A DNA stretch of 64,000 nucleotides from SHVO01 sp041906145 (lineage in GTDB: Bacteria; Pseudomonadota; Alphaproteobacteria; Rhodospirillales; Rhodospirillaceae): positions 62,001 to 126,000 of the forward strand of contig JAYRJU010000007.1 in NCBI GenBank assembly GCA_041906145.1, read 5' to 3'. Below the pieces are notes generated by a model, which had not been told where the DNA came from, searched no databases, and worked only from the letters and a program-made list of their open reading frames with translations. Below are positions 1 through 8,352 of the stretch, piece by piece. Numbering within the stretch: position 1 is the stretch's first letter; every line of letters starts with the position of its first letter. The translations under genes and the position numbers were made by a program.

Positions 1-823
1 GAGCCTGACCCTTATAGGTCCACTGCTTGATGCCGTCGGCGCGGGTGACGAAATCGAATGGGCCCATCTTCTTGGCGAACTGCGGCGCGGAGGCCGGCTT
101 CCAGCTGCCGTCGGCCGGCGCTTTCTTTGCGCTGCCATTGAAAGTGTAGAGCGTACGGCCTTCGTGATTCACGAGCACGACGGCGGTGGCGTCGGGCACT
201 TCACGCACTTGCAGGCCGCTCGGCGTTTCAATTCCGGCGACTGGGAACGCGTTGGCGGTGTGCCACTCTTTCGGCATCGGAACATCCGGCGCGGCCTTTA
301 TGCCGCCGCCGCGGTTGCCGCCGCCGACAACGCGTCCGGCGCCGTCGATACGGCGCGAGCCCGTCTTCGCGGGGCTGTTGCCATACACGGAACCGGGATC
401 GACGTCCTCGATATAGGTGTAGAGCGGCTTGCCGGCGAGAGTGAGTTGCATCGCGCCATCTTCACGTTTGATCTGATTCCAGGCGTCGCTGGGCTTAAAA
501 CCGGCGGGCGGCGCGAAGGCCTTCCATTTCTCGGCGCATTCGGTCACGCACATGGACTTGCCTGGCTGGTCGAGTTCGTAGGTGTAGAGCGTCATGCCCT
601 TGGCATTGGCGAACACGATCTCATCGCGGCCAAGGAAGGCGGCGGTCTGTTTGCCGAGATCATAACCTTGCGCCTTGCCGAGCGGCTGGAGCGTGATGCC
701 CGGCGGCGTCCAGGCGCTGCCGTCATTCACGGCTTTCGTGCGCGCGGCGTCGGCGCCGTGCGCAAGCGCAACAGCCAGGAGGGAAACACCGAAACCTAAC
801 GTGAGCTTCTGAGAGATCTTCAT
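1..823 (-). CDS. Exported protein with Yx(F/W/Y)xxD repeats (COG4315/PF03640 type), 3' end cut by window edge
   Basis: An ATG at 823 opens a frame that stays open to position 1, about 274 residues without a stop. It begins with a signal peptide (MKISQKLTLGFGVSLLAVALAHG, then ADAA). Three copies of the repeat core GxxLYTYxxD or GRTLYTF are visible: GMTLYTYELDQPG, GKPLYTYIEDVDPG and GRTLYTFNG. The first is followed by the typical CVTECAEKW stretch. This matches the secreted-repeat family of unknown function, which is sometimes proposed to be redox or electron-transfer linked. It lies 37 bp after the DUF1552 gene on the same strand and probably ends that operon. The true C-terminus lies outside the window. 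The role is not known. Confidence 0.8.
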   Translation of the reverse strand, partial: MKISQKLTLGFGVSLLAVALAHGADAARTKAVNDGSAWTPPGITLQPLGKAQGYDLGKQTAAFLGRDEIVFANAKGMTLYTYELDQPGKSMCVTECAEKWKAFAPPAGFKPSDAWNQIKREDGAMQLTLAGKPLYTYIEDVDPGSVYGNSPAKTGSRRIDGAGRVVGGGNRGGGIKAAPDVPMPKEWHTANAFPVAGIETPSGLQVREVPDATAVVLVNHEGRTLYTFNGSAKKAPADGSWKPASAPQFAKKMGPFDFVTRADGIKQWTYKGQA

Positions 824-860
824 CGTTTGCTCCCTAGTGTGTGCCGTTACGCCTACTTTT

Positions 861-2186
861 TTAAGCAAGCAGTTCAGTCATGGTCTTGGACGTGGTGTTA
901 GAGCCACCGCCCCAGGTATTCACGGAAACGCCCATCACTTGTTGCATGGTGAGGCCGACGCGCGTTTGCGGGTCACCAGCGGCGCGAATGTGCAGACCCG
1001 TCTTGAGACGGCCGCCGGCGCTGCCGACGACGAGGGTCGCGAGGTCGTCCATGGTGTGTGTGCGGGCATAACCGTGGTCGGTCTGCCAAAGGATGGCAGT
1101 GCGGTCGAGGACCGAGTGATCGCCTTCCTTCATGTCGTCCATGGCTTTGATGAAATCATAGAAGCGGGTATTGGCCCATTCGATGAACCAGCCGACTTCG
1201 CGCTGATAGCCGAGCTTGTCGTCGACGGGCTCCTCGTGTGTCAGCACGTGCCACGACAAAGGCTGGCCCGGCTTGCGCAGCCCGTTGGAGCCGAGGACGA
1301 TGTTGACCACGCGTGTCTGACCGCAGGCGATGGCATTCGCAAGCAATTTGCCGAAAATAGCGCCGTTCTTCTCAGCTTCCACGACGCTGTCGCCCGAGCC
1401 GCCGGCTTCGGCTTCACCCGGGATATGGCAAGCCGGAAGCGGCTCTGGCTTCTGCATTTCGAGCGAAAGCTGGTTCTCGATGTCGCGCAGCGAGGTGAAG
1501 TACTGCTCGAGACGTGCTTTATCCGAGGCCCCCACCTGCTGCATGAGGCTCATGCGCTCGTCTTTCACGGCCGAGAGCACGCTCTGGCGGGCCATGACCA
1601 TGGGATCGGGCGCGAACTCGGCGGCGTTCGGATCGATGAACTCGGGTCCAAAGATGCGGGTGTAAAGCGCGGCCGGCGAGGTCTCGGCCGGATTGGTGGT
1701 GGCGCCGACGCCCTTGGAGAAGCTGCGGCGGCCGCCGCCGATTGAGGCTTCGAGCGAGCGGAAGCGGGTGCGCTTGCCGATCTGTTCGCCGATGATCTGA
1801 TCGAGCGAGGCCCCGTACACGACGCCGCCGCGCAGCGCGCCGGTGGACGAGATCTGATAACCGGACGTATGGGTCTCCAGCGGGCGGCCGTCCATGAAGT
1901 ACTTCGTGCCGCTGATGATGTTGATCTTGTGCTTTAGCGGCTCGAACATGCGCAGCTGATGCTTGTTGGTGTAGCCCGCACCGATCTTTTCGGGGATCCA
2001 CTGGCCAGGATCGAAGCCGAGGCCCTGGTACCAGGTACCGAAGCACACCGGCAGTTCCTTACCCGTCGCGGCAAGAGCCGTTCCGTTCTCATTCAAGAAG
2101 CAGTCGAGGAAGGGAAGGCCAACCGTGATGGCCGCGCCGCCAAGCGCGCCCTTCATCACATTTCTACGATTCACCAAACGGGTCAT
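861..2186 (-). CDS. DUF1552 domain protein, Tat-type exported
   Basis: A 441-residue DUF1552 (PF07586) protein of typical length. The N-terminus MTRLVNRRNVMKGA followed by a hydrophobic run is a twin-arginine-type signal, so folded export to the periplasm is likely. An AGGAGAT ribosome site stands before the ATG at 2186. DUF1552 proteins are almost always encoded next to DUF1592/DUF1588 proteins, and here the stop of that gene is 16 bp upstream. The biochemical function of the family is unknown. Planctomycetes and soil bacteria carry many copies, usually discussed in connection with polymer degradation or c-type cytochromes, but that is not shown here. Confidence 0.9.
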   Translation of the reverse strand: MTRLVNRRNVMKGALGGAAITVGLPFLDCFLNENGTALAATGKELPVCFGTWYQGLGFDPGQWIPEKIGAGYTNKHQLRMFEPLKHKINIISGTKYFMDGRPLETHTSGYQISSTGALRGGVVYGASLDQIIGEQIGKRTRFRSLEASIGGGRRSFSKGVGATTNPAETSPAALYTRIFGPEFIDPNAAEFAPDPMVMARQSVLSAVKDERMSLMQQVGASDKARLEQYFTSLRDIENQLSLEMQKPEPLPACHIPGEAEAGGSGDSVVEAEKNGAIFGKLLANAIACGQTRVVNIVLGSNGLRKPGQPLSWHVLTHEEPVDDKLGYQREVGWFIEWANTRFYDFIKAMDDMKEGDHSVLDRTAILWQTDHGYARTHTMDDLATLVVGSAGGRLKTGLHIRAAGDPQTRVGLTMQQVMGVSVNTWGGGSNTTSKTMTELLA

Positions 2187-2201
2187 TTGGAGATCTCCTT
2201 C

Positions 2202-3893
2202 TTAATTCGTCGCATGAGCCGGAACGGACGCGGTCTGCGTCGGCGCGGCTTCGGGTTTCACACGGGTGAAGCTTTCGCTGGTCGCGATGAGCCTCATCAA
2301 AGCGGGAATGCGGTAGCCGGTGGTGGCGAAGCTCTTTTCCAGGCTCGCGATTTGCTCGCGGTCCGGGGCGCGGCCGAGTGCGTAGCCGAGCATGCGGTTG
2401 GTGACGCAGGCCGTCGCCGCGGGCATGGACGCGAGGACCTTGCCAAGATCGGCAGGCCCCGTGAACTTCTTGCCGTCCACCACGCCGCTCGCGTCGAGCG
2501 TGACGCCGCCTTCGGTGGTGCGCCAAGCGCCGGCCGCATCGAAGTTCTCCAGCGCGAGGCCCATCGGGTCGGTGATCTTGTGGCAGCCCGCGCACATCGG
2601 TTCGCGCGTGTGGGCGGCGAGGCGGTCGCGTGCCGTGCGGTAGTTGGTGGTGTCGTTGATAAGGTCGAAGTTCACGTCGCCAGGAGGCGCGGGGACTTTT
2701 TGACACAGGAGGACTTCACGCACGGCCTTGCCGCGCAGCACGGCTGAACCGCGGCCCGACGGTGAATGCAGGGCGGTGAAGCTCATATGAGTCATGATGC
2801 CGGCGCGGTGATCGTCGGCGCTGAACTCATAGGGCTGCCAGGCATCGGGCGAACCGTTGGGCAGATAGCTGACGACGGGCACCTGATAGATCGCGCCGAG
2901 TTCCTTGGTCAGGAAAGTTTTACGCGTGGTGAAGATATCGCGGTAGTCGCCTTTGTTGGTGAGCACGACGTCGACAATTGTGCGCAGGGTCTGTTCCTGG
3001 GCGTCCGAGGCGGCCTGGGTCGAGAACTTCGGGAACAGCGCCGTGTCCTTCGTCACGTTCTCGAACTCGTCGAAGCCGAGGAAGTCGGTGAAGAAGGCGC
3101 GTACGCCGGCTTCCACACGTGGACTGGCCAGCATGCGGTCGACCTGCTTGGCGATCCCCTTGGGTGAGGACAGCTCGCCCTTCTGGGCAGCCTGCATTAG
3201 CGTGGCGTCCGGGCCGGAGTTCCACAGGAAGAATGAGAGGCGCGAAGCCGTGGAATAGGCGTCGAGCTGATATTCGCCCCGCTTGCCGCGGACCGGGGTC
3301 GCGGTTTCCGCCCGGAACAGGAACTTGGGCGAGGACATCATGGACGCGAGACTCAGCGAGAGACCGGTGTAGAAGTCCTGGGTCTTCTCCGTGGCCAGAC
3401 GCGCAGCGGTGACAAAAGCGTCGAGTTCCCCACCCGTCAGCGGGCGGCGGTAAAGGAGCAATCCGACTTCGCCCATGACTTGGCGCACGCAGGCATCGTC
3501 CGCAGCCTTCACATCCTTGGGCTTGCAGGAGAGCATCAGGTCGCGGTGCGCGGGGTCGACGATCTGGCGCGCGATCGTGCGTGACATGGCGTCATATTGC
3601 TCCATGCCGGCGGCGGTGACGCCGACATGGCTGGAGCCGATGGCCAGAAGACCATCGGTGCGCATGTCCGGTTCAAAGCGACCGCCGAAGTCGATGGTCG
3701 GACCGAACACGTCGGTCATGATGTTCTTGTACTGCTCGCCGGTGAGGCGGCGCATGACAAGCTGGGACGGGGCCTGGAGGTCGGCCGGCTTCGCGGCCGC
3801 GGCGACGGTCTTCTCCGGGGGCGCGCTTTGCGAACACGAAGCGAGCGCGGCGGCGGTGAAGATGACGGCGAGTGTCGAACGGGCAAATACCAT
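2202..3893 (-). CDS. DUF1587-DUF1595-DUF1592-DUF1588-DUF1585 lipoprotein with a CxxCH motif
   Basis: About 563 residues from the ATG at 3893, preceded by AGGTG. A longer in-frame ATG at 3917 would overlap the preceding gene and would place this ribosome site inside the coding region. The N-terminus has a lipobox (LASC), so it is probably a lipoprotein. The domain order is that of the family: DUF1587 (LTGEQYKNIMTDVFG, about residues 45-115), DUF1595 (LLLYRRPLTGGELDAF), DUF1592 (about 210-340), DUF1588 with CAGCHKITDPMGLALENFD (a heme-c-like CxxCH), and DUF1585 at the C-terminus (TNRMLGYALGR). It is the middle gene of the 5040-to-1 operon, 10 bp after the previous stop. The function is unknown; covalent heme binding is possible but unproven. 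Confidence 0.9.
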   Translation of the reverse strand: MVFARSTLAVIFTAAALASCSQSAPPEKTVAAAAKPADLQAPSQLVMRRLTGEQYKNIMTDVFGPTIDFGGRFEPDMRTDGLLAIGSSHVGVTAAGMEQYDAMSRTIARQIVDPAHRDLMLSCKPKDVKAADDACVRQVMGEVGLLLYRRPLTGGELDAFVTAARLATEKTQDFYTGLSLSLASMMSSPKFLFRAETATPVRGKRGEYQLDAYSTASRLSFFLWNSGPDATLMQAAQKGELSSPKGIAKQVDRMLASPRVEAGVRAFFTDFLGFDEFENVTKDTALFPKFSTQAASDAQEQTLRTIVDVVLTNKGDYRDIFTTRKTFLTKELGAIYQVPVVSYLPNGSPDAWQPYEFSADDHRAGIMTHMSFTALHSPSGRGSAVLRGKAVREVLLCQKVPAPPGDVNFDLINDTTNYRTARDRLAAHTREPMCAGCHKITDPMGLALENFDAAGAWRTTEGGVTLDASGVVDGKKFTGPADLGKVLASMPAATACVTNRMLGYALGRAPDREQIASLEKSFATTGYRIPALMRLIATSESFTRVKPEAAPTQTASVPAHATN

Positions 3894-3903
3894 CTTAAAG
3901 CAC

Positions 3904-5040
3904 CTAGTTTCCGGCAACGCGGTTGTAGCGGGCGTCCGCGGCGGGCACGGCGAAGGCCGGGACGGCTTCCATGTAGTAGGTGGCGGAGATCGCGCTGTTC
4001 ACGCCCGTCTTCGGATCCGGGAAGGCGTCGGCATTCTTCTTAAGGAGGTAGTAGAGCCCCGGGATGTCACCGACGATGCACTGCTCAATGGCTTGTCCGC
4101 CGCTGGCGAAGGCGAAATAGAGATCCGACCAGGGCTGATAGCCGCCGATGAAACCATCGGCCGTGCCGTCGCGGCGGATCTTGAAATCGAACTTGGCGTC
4201 ATGCATGCGGAACTCCGGCATGCCCAAGGGATTTTGGAACATGCGGAACATGCCGCTCATGGAGCCGGTGACCACGCCGTTCTCGATTTTTCCCTTCATC
4301 TCGTTGTGGGAGCGCGGATCCGGGTCGATGCGGTAGGTGACATCGGCGCGCGGCGTCCCGTCGACATTGGAGGACAGGAATTCCAGCGCCCGGTCGAAGG
4401 TGATGGTGACCTCACCGTCCTTGGACAGGTCTTCCCCGGTGATGGTCACGATCCATGCGGGTTGGGAGTCCTTAAGCTGACCCCAGAGCCAGTCCCAATA
4501 GGTCGGACGACCTTCGAGAGAGCCGCGGAACGGGCGCGAGCAGCCGAGGGCGCGGTAGAGCTTGTGGTCGATGCCCTTCTGTTTGGTGTCGACGTTCGTA
4601 AAGCTGCCCGGCTGGTCCGGCCCCTTATTGTCGAGGTCGAAGCCATAGGCCTTGTCGCCGATGAGTTGCTTCCACTCGGGATCTTTGACGGTTGAAGGGT
4701 ACATGTACGGGTTGACCGGCTTGCCGTCGACGCGGCCCCGCGTGCGGATGATCTCGGCGAAGCGGTTGGGGCCTTCCTCGTTGGCGTCGCGCTCCTTGAT
4801 GAGCGCTTCGATCTCTTCCCCGGACATGCCGAGGTCCTTGAGGTCCTTGATGTACTGGTCTTGGACTGTGGGGTTCGGGCCACCGGGACCGCAGTCGTCA
4901 TCGGTGTTGTTGGTGGCGTGGGAGAACCAGCCGACCACGAAGCTTTTGCTCTCAGCCGCAATAGCGGCGCCCGGGAGCAGGGCCGCGGCGGTGGTCAACA
5001 GAGCGGCGATCGCCGCCGATTTCCTAGTGAAACTGGACAC
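3904..5040 (-). CDS. Secreted protein of unknown function, first gene of the DUF1592/DUF1552 operon
   Basis: 378 residues from a GTG at 5040, chosen because GGAGGAG lies 7 bases upstream; the longer GTG at 5058 would place that ribosome site inside the gene. A clear signal peptide (SSFTRKSAAIAALLTTAAALLPGAAIAA) is followed by a soluble domain with few cysteines (DDCGPGGPNP, LGCSRPF, EQCIVGD). I do not recognise a named domain. Its position directly before the DUF1592 and DUF1552 genes (10 and 16 bp gaps) suggests the three proteins act together in the cell envelope. Confidence 0.8.
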   Translation of the reverse strand: MSSFTRKSAAIAALLTTAAALLPGAAIAAESKSFVVGWFSHATNNTDDDCGPGGPNPTVQDQYIKDLKDLGMSGEEIEALIKERDANEEGPNRFAEIIRTRGRVDGKPVNPYMYPSTVKDPEWKQLIGDKAYGFDLDNKGPDQPGSFTNVDTKQKGIDHKLYRALGCSRPFRGSLEGRPTYWDWLWGQLKDSQPAWIVTITGEDLSKDGEVTITFDRALEFLSSNVDGTPRADVTYRIDPDPRSHNEMKGKIENGVVTGSMSGMFRMFQNPLGMPEFRMHDAKFDFKIRRDGTADGFIGGYQPWSDLYFAFASGGQAIEQCIVGDIPGLYYLLKKNADAFPDPKTGVNSAISATYYMEAVPAFAVPAADARYNRVAGN

Positions 5041-5484
5041 GCGCAATCTCCTCCGCACAGGCTTTCGGGCTCATCAAAAAAGGCCGGGGGCTCGCGCTGC
5101 CGCTGCCACGCCTGTAATCCTTGGAATTATAATGTCTTTCCCACAATCCGTATAGGAAAGTGACGTAACAGCCTTCCACAGGAGCCTCCCAGCACCAGCC
5201 GTCTCGCGGCGCTAAATCCGCCGCGTCCCGGCGTTCCGCCGGCCCACATTGTCATGATGCATTGTGAAGCGATTTCCGCCCGTATGGGCGAGCGGATGAG
5301 AACGATTTAAGAAGGGTAGCGCCGGACGCCACTTACAGGGCTGTTGGAGTGGCTGGCAAAAAGATAATGTAATTTATAAAAAATTGTTTATAACTAATTG
5401 AAATTGTTGTTAATTTATTTAGTTAATGCGCTGGATGAGGCGGGCGCGACCTGCACTATTATAATAAGTAGCGATCAACAGGTG
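5041..5484. other. Intergenic region with a sharply AT-rich patch
   Basis: There is no credible gene in this 444-bp stretch. It must contain the promoter of the minus-strand operon starting at 5040 and the end of the FkbM transcript. Positions about 5355-5440 are strikingly AT-rich (runs of AATTTATAAAAAATT and GTTTATAACTAATTG) in an otherwise GC-rich window, which fits an upstream promoter element or a nucleoid-protein binding site. Confidence 0.5.
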
Positions 5485-6201
5485 TCAGATGCGCTCAAAG
5501 ACGAGGTTGTCTCCGAGCTTGGACTCTAGCCGGTAGCCCTGCGCGATGAGGTAGGCGACCGCCGGCTGGGCAAAGGGCGCATTAAAATCGAAGCCGAGGC
5601 ACTCCATCAGAATCAGCTCGGGCCGCCAACGCATCCAGTCGTTGGACCGAAGGACCCCGAGTTCCGCGCCCTCGACGTCGATACTCATAAACTGGATCTC
5701 CCGGCCGGCAAGGTGTTCGGCGAAAAGCTTGTCCAGCCGGCGGACCGCCACGGGGATGCCGGGGAGCCAAGCCTCGCCCGGCGGGCGGTTGTCCATGGTG
5801 ACCTGGGCCATGCCGAAGTTGGCATTGTGGGCGTGCCAATAGGCCTGGCCTTCCTGCTCGCCGATGGCGGCTGTGACGCGGAGGTCGCCTTTACGCCACT
5901 GCTTCCATTCCTCGACGGCGTTTGGATTCGGTTCGATACAAAGACCGCGCCAGCCATGGCAGTAGAACATGAAAGTGTTCGAGATATCCCAGATCGCCCC
6001 GGCGCCGACGTCCACATAGATCCCGGGCTGGCGGGCGCGCATGCGGTCCTTGAAGTGTTTCGCCATGAAGGAGTCTTCGCCGGACATGCTGTAGGAGAGC
6101 TGCGCGTATTGAAGGGACTCCACCATCACGTTTCCCGGCGGCACGACCCGCTTCGCGCTGATGGCGCCGAGGACGTTGAGGGTTTCCGGTTGCCAGCTCA
6201 T
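5485..6201 (-). CDS. FkbM-family SAM-dependent methyltransferase
   Basis: 238 residues. SAM-binding motif I is GIYVDVGAGAIWD (about residue 61), with an acidic loop at CIEPNPNAVEEW and the FkbM signature FMSIDVEGAELGVLRS near residue 172. FkbM enzymes O-methylate sugars, lipids or natural products; the substrate here cannot be told. There is no signal peptide, so it is cytoplasmic. It lies 12 bp after the cyclophilin gene on the same strand and is probably co-transcribed. An AAGGTG site precedes the ATG at 6201. Confidence 0.88.
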   Translation of the reverse strand: MSWQPETLNVLGAISAKRVVPPGNVMVESLQYAQLSYSMSGEDSFMAKHFKDRMRARQPGIYVDVGAGAIWDISNTFMFYCHGWRGLCIEPNPNAVEEWKQWRKGDLRVTAAIGEQEGQAYWHAHNANFGMAQVTMDNRPPGEAWLPGIPVAVRRLDKLFAEHLAGREIQFMSIDVEGAELGVLRSNDWMRWRPELILMECLGFDFNAPFAQPAVAYLIAQGYRLESKLGDNLVFERI

Positions 6202-6213
6202 TGGGGGACACCT

Positions 6214-7350
6214 TTATTTAATGCGGACCTTGGCGGCGACGGCGGAAGCGAGGTCGACCAATGGCCGGTCCGGGAATTTTGCGCAGGCGCCGGCCATCGC
6301 GTCGAGAAGGCGCGGCCGGGCGTCATAGGGGATTTCCATCTCGGGCTGGCTCACGTTCTTGTAGCCCTGGATATACCCGAAGGTCCAAAGACCGATCAGC
6401 TCCGACGGATCCTTATTGGAGGCTTTCCGGGCGTCGGCGAACTGTTTGCAGGTATAGCCTTGCAGGGACAGCACGGGTGGGTTTGGCGGCAGTTCGCGCG
6501 GCGCCTTGCCGAGTTCCTGGCTCGCCACGGTCAGAAGAAGGGCCAGCGGGAAAGTCGCGCAGGCCTGATCCAAGGCCGCCGCGATTTCACCTGCGGGTGA
6601 GAAGGTGAGTGCGTTCGACGCCTTGTAGCGGCCGGCGAGATAGCCGTGCACCCAGATATGCGCGAGGGCCGATTGAGTGGTGACGCCCTGGCCGTTCACG
6701 AGACCGGCGCACTTGAACTCGGCGGCGCTGAAGTCGCGGGCGGCCGCGGGGACGTCGGCGCGGGCGAGGACGGCGGCGATATCCTGTTTTGGCGCGTCCA
6801 CGTCCGCCGCGATCTGCATTTTTACAATCCGGGCCGGATTGGCGATGCCGCGCCCATCCTTGTTTTTATCGCCCTTGGGGATTTGGTCGACGAACTCCAT
6901 GCCGGACGTGACTTGGCCCCACGCCGTGTATTTGCCGTCGAGCGAAGAGCGGGTGTCGGGGTTGTCATCGAGCACGATGAACCACTCCGTGTCCGCGCTG
7001 TTGCGTTTAGAGGTGCGGGCCATGGAGACGATGCCGCGTACCTGGGGCGTCCGGGAGAATTCGGCATTGATGATGCGTCCCGTGCCCCCGCCCGAACCAT
7101 CGCCCTTGATGTCGCCGGTCTGGGCCGCGAACCGGTCGATGACGCGGTGAAAGACAAGGCCATCGTAATAGCCGGCCCGGATCAGCTGTTTAAGACGCGC
7201 GACATGGCGCGGCGCGAGGTCCGGGCGCATCTGGATAACCACGCGGCCATATTCGAGATCGAGATAAACGGTGTCCTCGGGTCCCGGCGCTTCGCCGGCA
7301 ACGGCGGGAACCGGCAGGAAAAAGAAAAGCGCAAGAACAAGACGGATCAT
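6214..7350 (-). CDS. Periplasmic cyclophilin-type peptidyl-prolyl isomerase with two HdeA-like C-terminal repeats
   Basis: 378 residues from the ATG at 7350 (signal peptide MIRLVLALFFFLPVPAVAG); an upstream ATG at 7491 would add a non-signal stretch and overlap the divergent gene. Residues about 27-190 are a cyclophilin domain (GLVFHRVIDRFAAQTGD, GIVSMARTS, FIVLDDNP). After it come two similar segments, each with a Cys near the start, an aromatic-Gly-Tyr core and a C-terminal Cys: FKCAG / IWVHGYLAG / QACATFPLALLLTVA, and YTCKQF / LWTFGYIQG / GACAKFPDRPLVDLA. The pattern resembles HdeA/HdeB acid chaperones. A fusion of isomerase and chaperone modules would suit periplasmic protein folding. The HdeA match is by eye only. 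Confidence 0.82.
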   Translation of the reverse strand: MIRLVLALFFFLPVPAVAGEAPGPEDTVYLDLEYGRVVIQMRPDLAPRHVARLKQLIRAGYYDGLVFHRVIDRFAAQTGDIKGDGSGGGTGRIINAEFSRTPQVRGIVSMARTSKRNSADTEWFIVLDDNPDTRSSLDGKYTAWGQVTSGMEFVDQIPKGDKNKDGRGIANPARIVKMQIAADVDAPKQDIAAVLARADVPAAARDFSAAEFKCAGLVNGQGVTTQSALAHIWVHGYLAGRYKASNALTFSPAGEIAAALDQACATFPLALLLTVASQELGKAPRELPPNPPVLSLQGYTCKQFADARKASNKDPSELIGLWTFGYIQGYKNVSQPEMEIPYDARPRLLDAMAGACAKFPDRPLVDLASAVAAKVRIK

Positions 7351-7476
7351 GGAGAGCCCCCGGGGAACAGCCGGGCGAGTGTGCCATTCCGAGCCCCTGG
7401 GCCTCAAGCACAGCCGCTGCGGGAACAGGGCGCTCCGTCTTGGCGTTGAGGACGCATCGATAACAGGGGATGACCC

Positions 7477-8352
7477 ATGACCAAGATGCATTTTGCCGCC
7501 GCGGTGGCGGCGCTCGCCGTTTCAAACGCTGCTCTGGCAGCGCCGATTCCGCCCGCCGTGGAGGCGATGATCCGGGAAGCCGGGAGCGATGTGGATACGG
7601 TGGCCAAGGTGGCCAAGCGGTCACACCCGGACTCGGCCACAGAGATCGATGCGCTGGTGGCGAGCATGGCGGCGAGCCGCGCGGCCGACAAAGAAGCGCG
7701 CCTAGCGCGCGCGGGCATCTTCGACAATTGGACCGGGGAGGGCGAACTGGGCGTGAACTACACGACCGGCAACACCAAGGATTTCGGTGTGTCGGCCAGC
7801 GTGGGGCTGACCAAGGACGGGATCAAGTTCCGCCACAAGCTCAAGGGACTGGTCGATCGTCAGAAGAGCAACGGATTTGTGACGCGCAATCGCGGCATGG
7901 CGGACTATGAACTGAATTATAAGTTCAACGCCCGGCTCTATCTCTACGGACTGGGCGGTTGGGAGCGCAACACCTTCGCCGGTTTCTCGCGCCGATTCAC
8001 GGAATCCGCCGGCGCGGGCTATTCGCTGTTGAAGACGGACTCGATGACTTTGGACCTGACGGGCGGCCCGGCCTTCCAGCAGACGCGTTACGTGGATGGG
8101 CGGCGGGAGAACGATGTGACGGCCCGCGCAGGCGCCGAGTTCGCCTGGGCGATCCGCGACGATCTTAAGTTCTCGGAGACAGCCGCGATCTTTGTCGGCA
8201 ATCAGTGGACGTCAACCACAGCGCTGACGTTCGTGCTGAATGACGCCCTGTCATCGCGCGCGTCCTTCGACGTCATACACGAGAACAACCCGCCGCTGGG
8301 GCGCAGAGCAACAGATACAGCGACGCGATTGTCCCTGGTGTATGGATTCTAG
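7477..8352 (+). CDS. DUF481 family outer-membrane beta-barrel protein
   Basis: 291 residues with a signal peptide (MTKMHFAAAVAALAVSNAALA). After a helical N-terminal part (residues 25-85) comes a barrel typical of DUF481/YdiY: WTGEGELGVNYTTGNTKDFG is the hallmark first strand, and the chain ends in an outer-membrane C-terminal signature (LSLVYGF). Alternating amphipathic strands fill the rest. It is divergent from the cyclophilin gene, sharing a 126-bp upstream region. Its stop overlaps the stop of the convergent receptor gene by 4 bp. The function of the family is not established. Confidence 0.88.
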   Translation: MTKMHFAAAVAALAVSNAALAAPIPPAVEAMIREAGSDVDTVAKVAKRSHPDSATEIDALVASMAASRAADKEARLARAGIFDNWTGEGELGVNYTTGNTKDFGVSASVGLTKDGIKFRHKLKGLVDRQKSNGFVTRNRGMADYELNYKFNARLYLYGLGGWERNTFAGFSRRFTESAGAGYSLLKTDSMTLDLTGGPAFQQTRYVDGRRENDVTARAGAEFAWAIRDDLKFSETAAIFVGNQWTSTTALTFVLNDALSSRASFDVIHENNPPLGRRATDTATRLSLVYGF

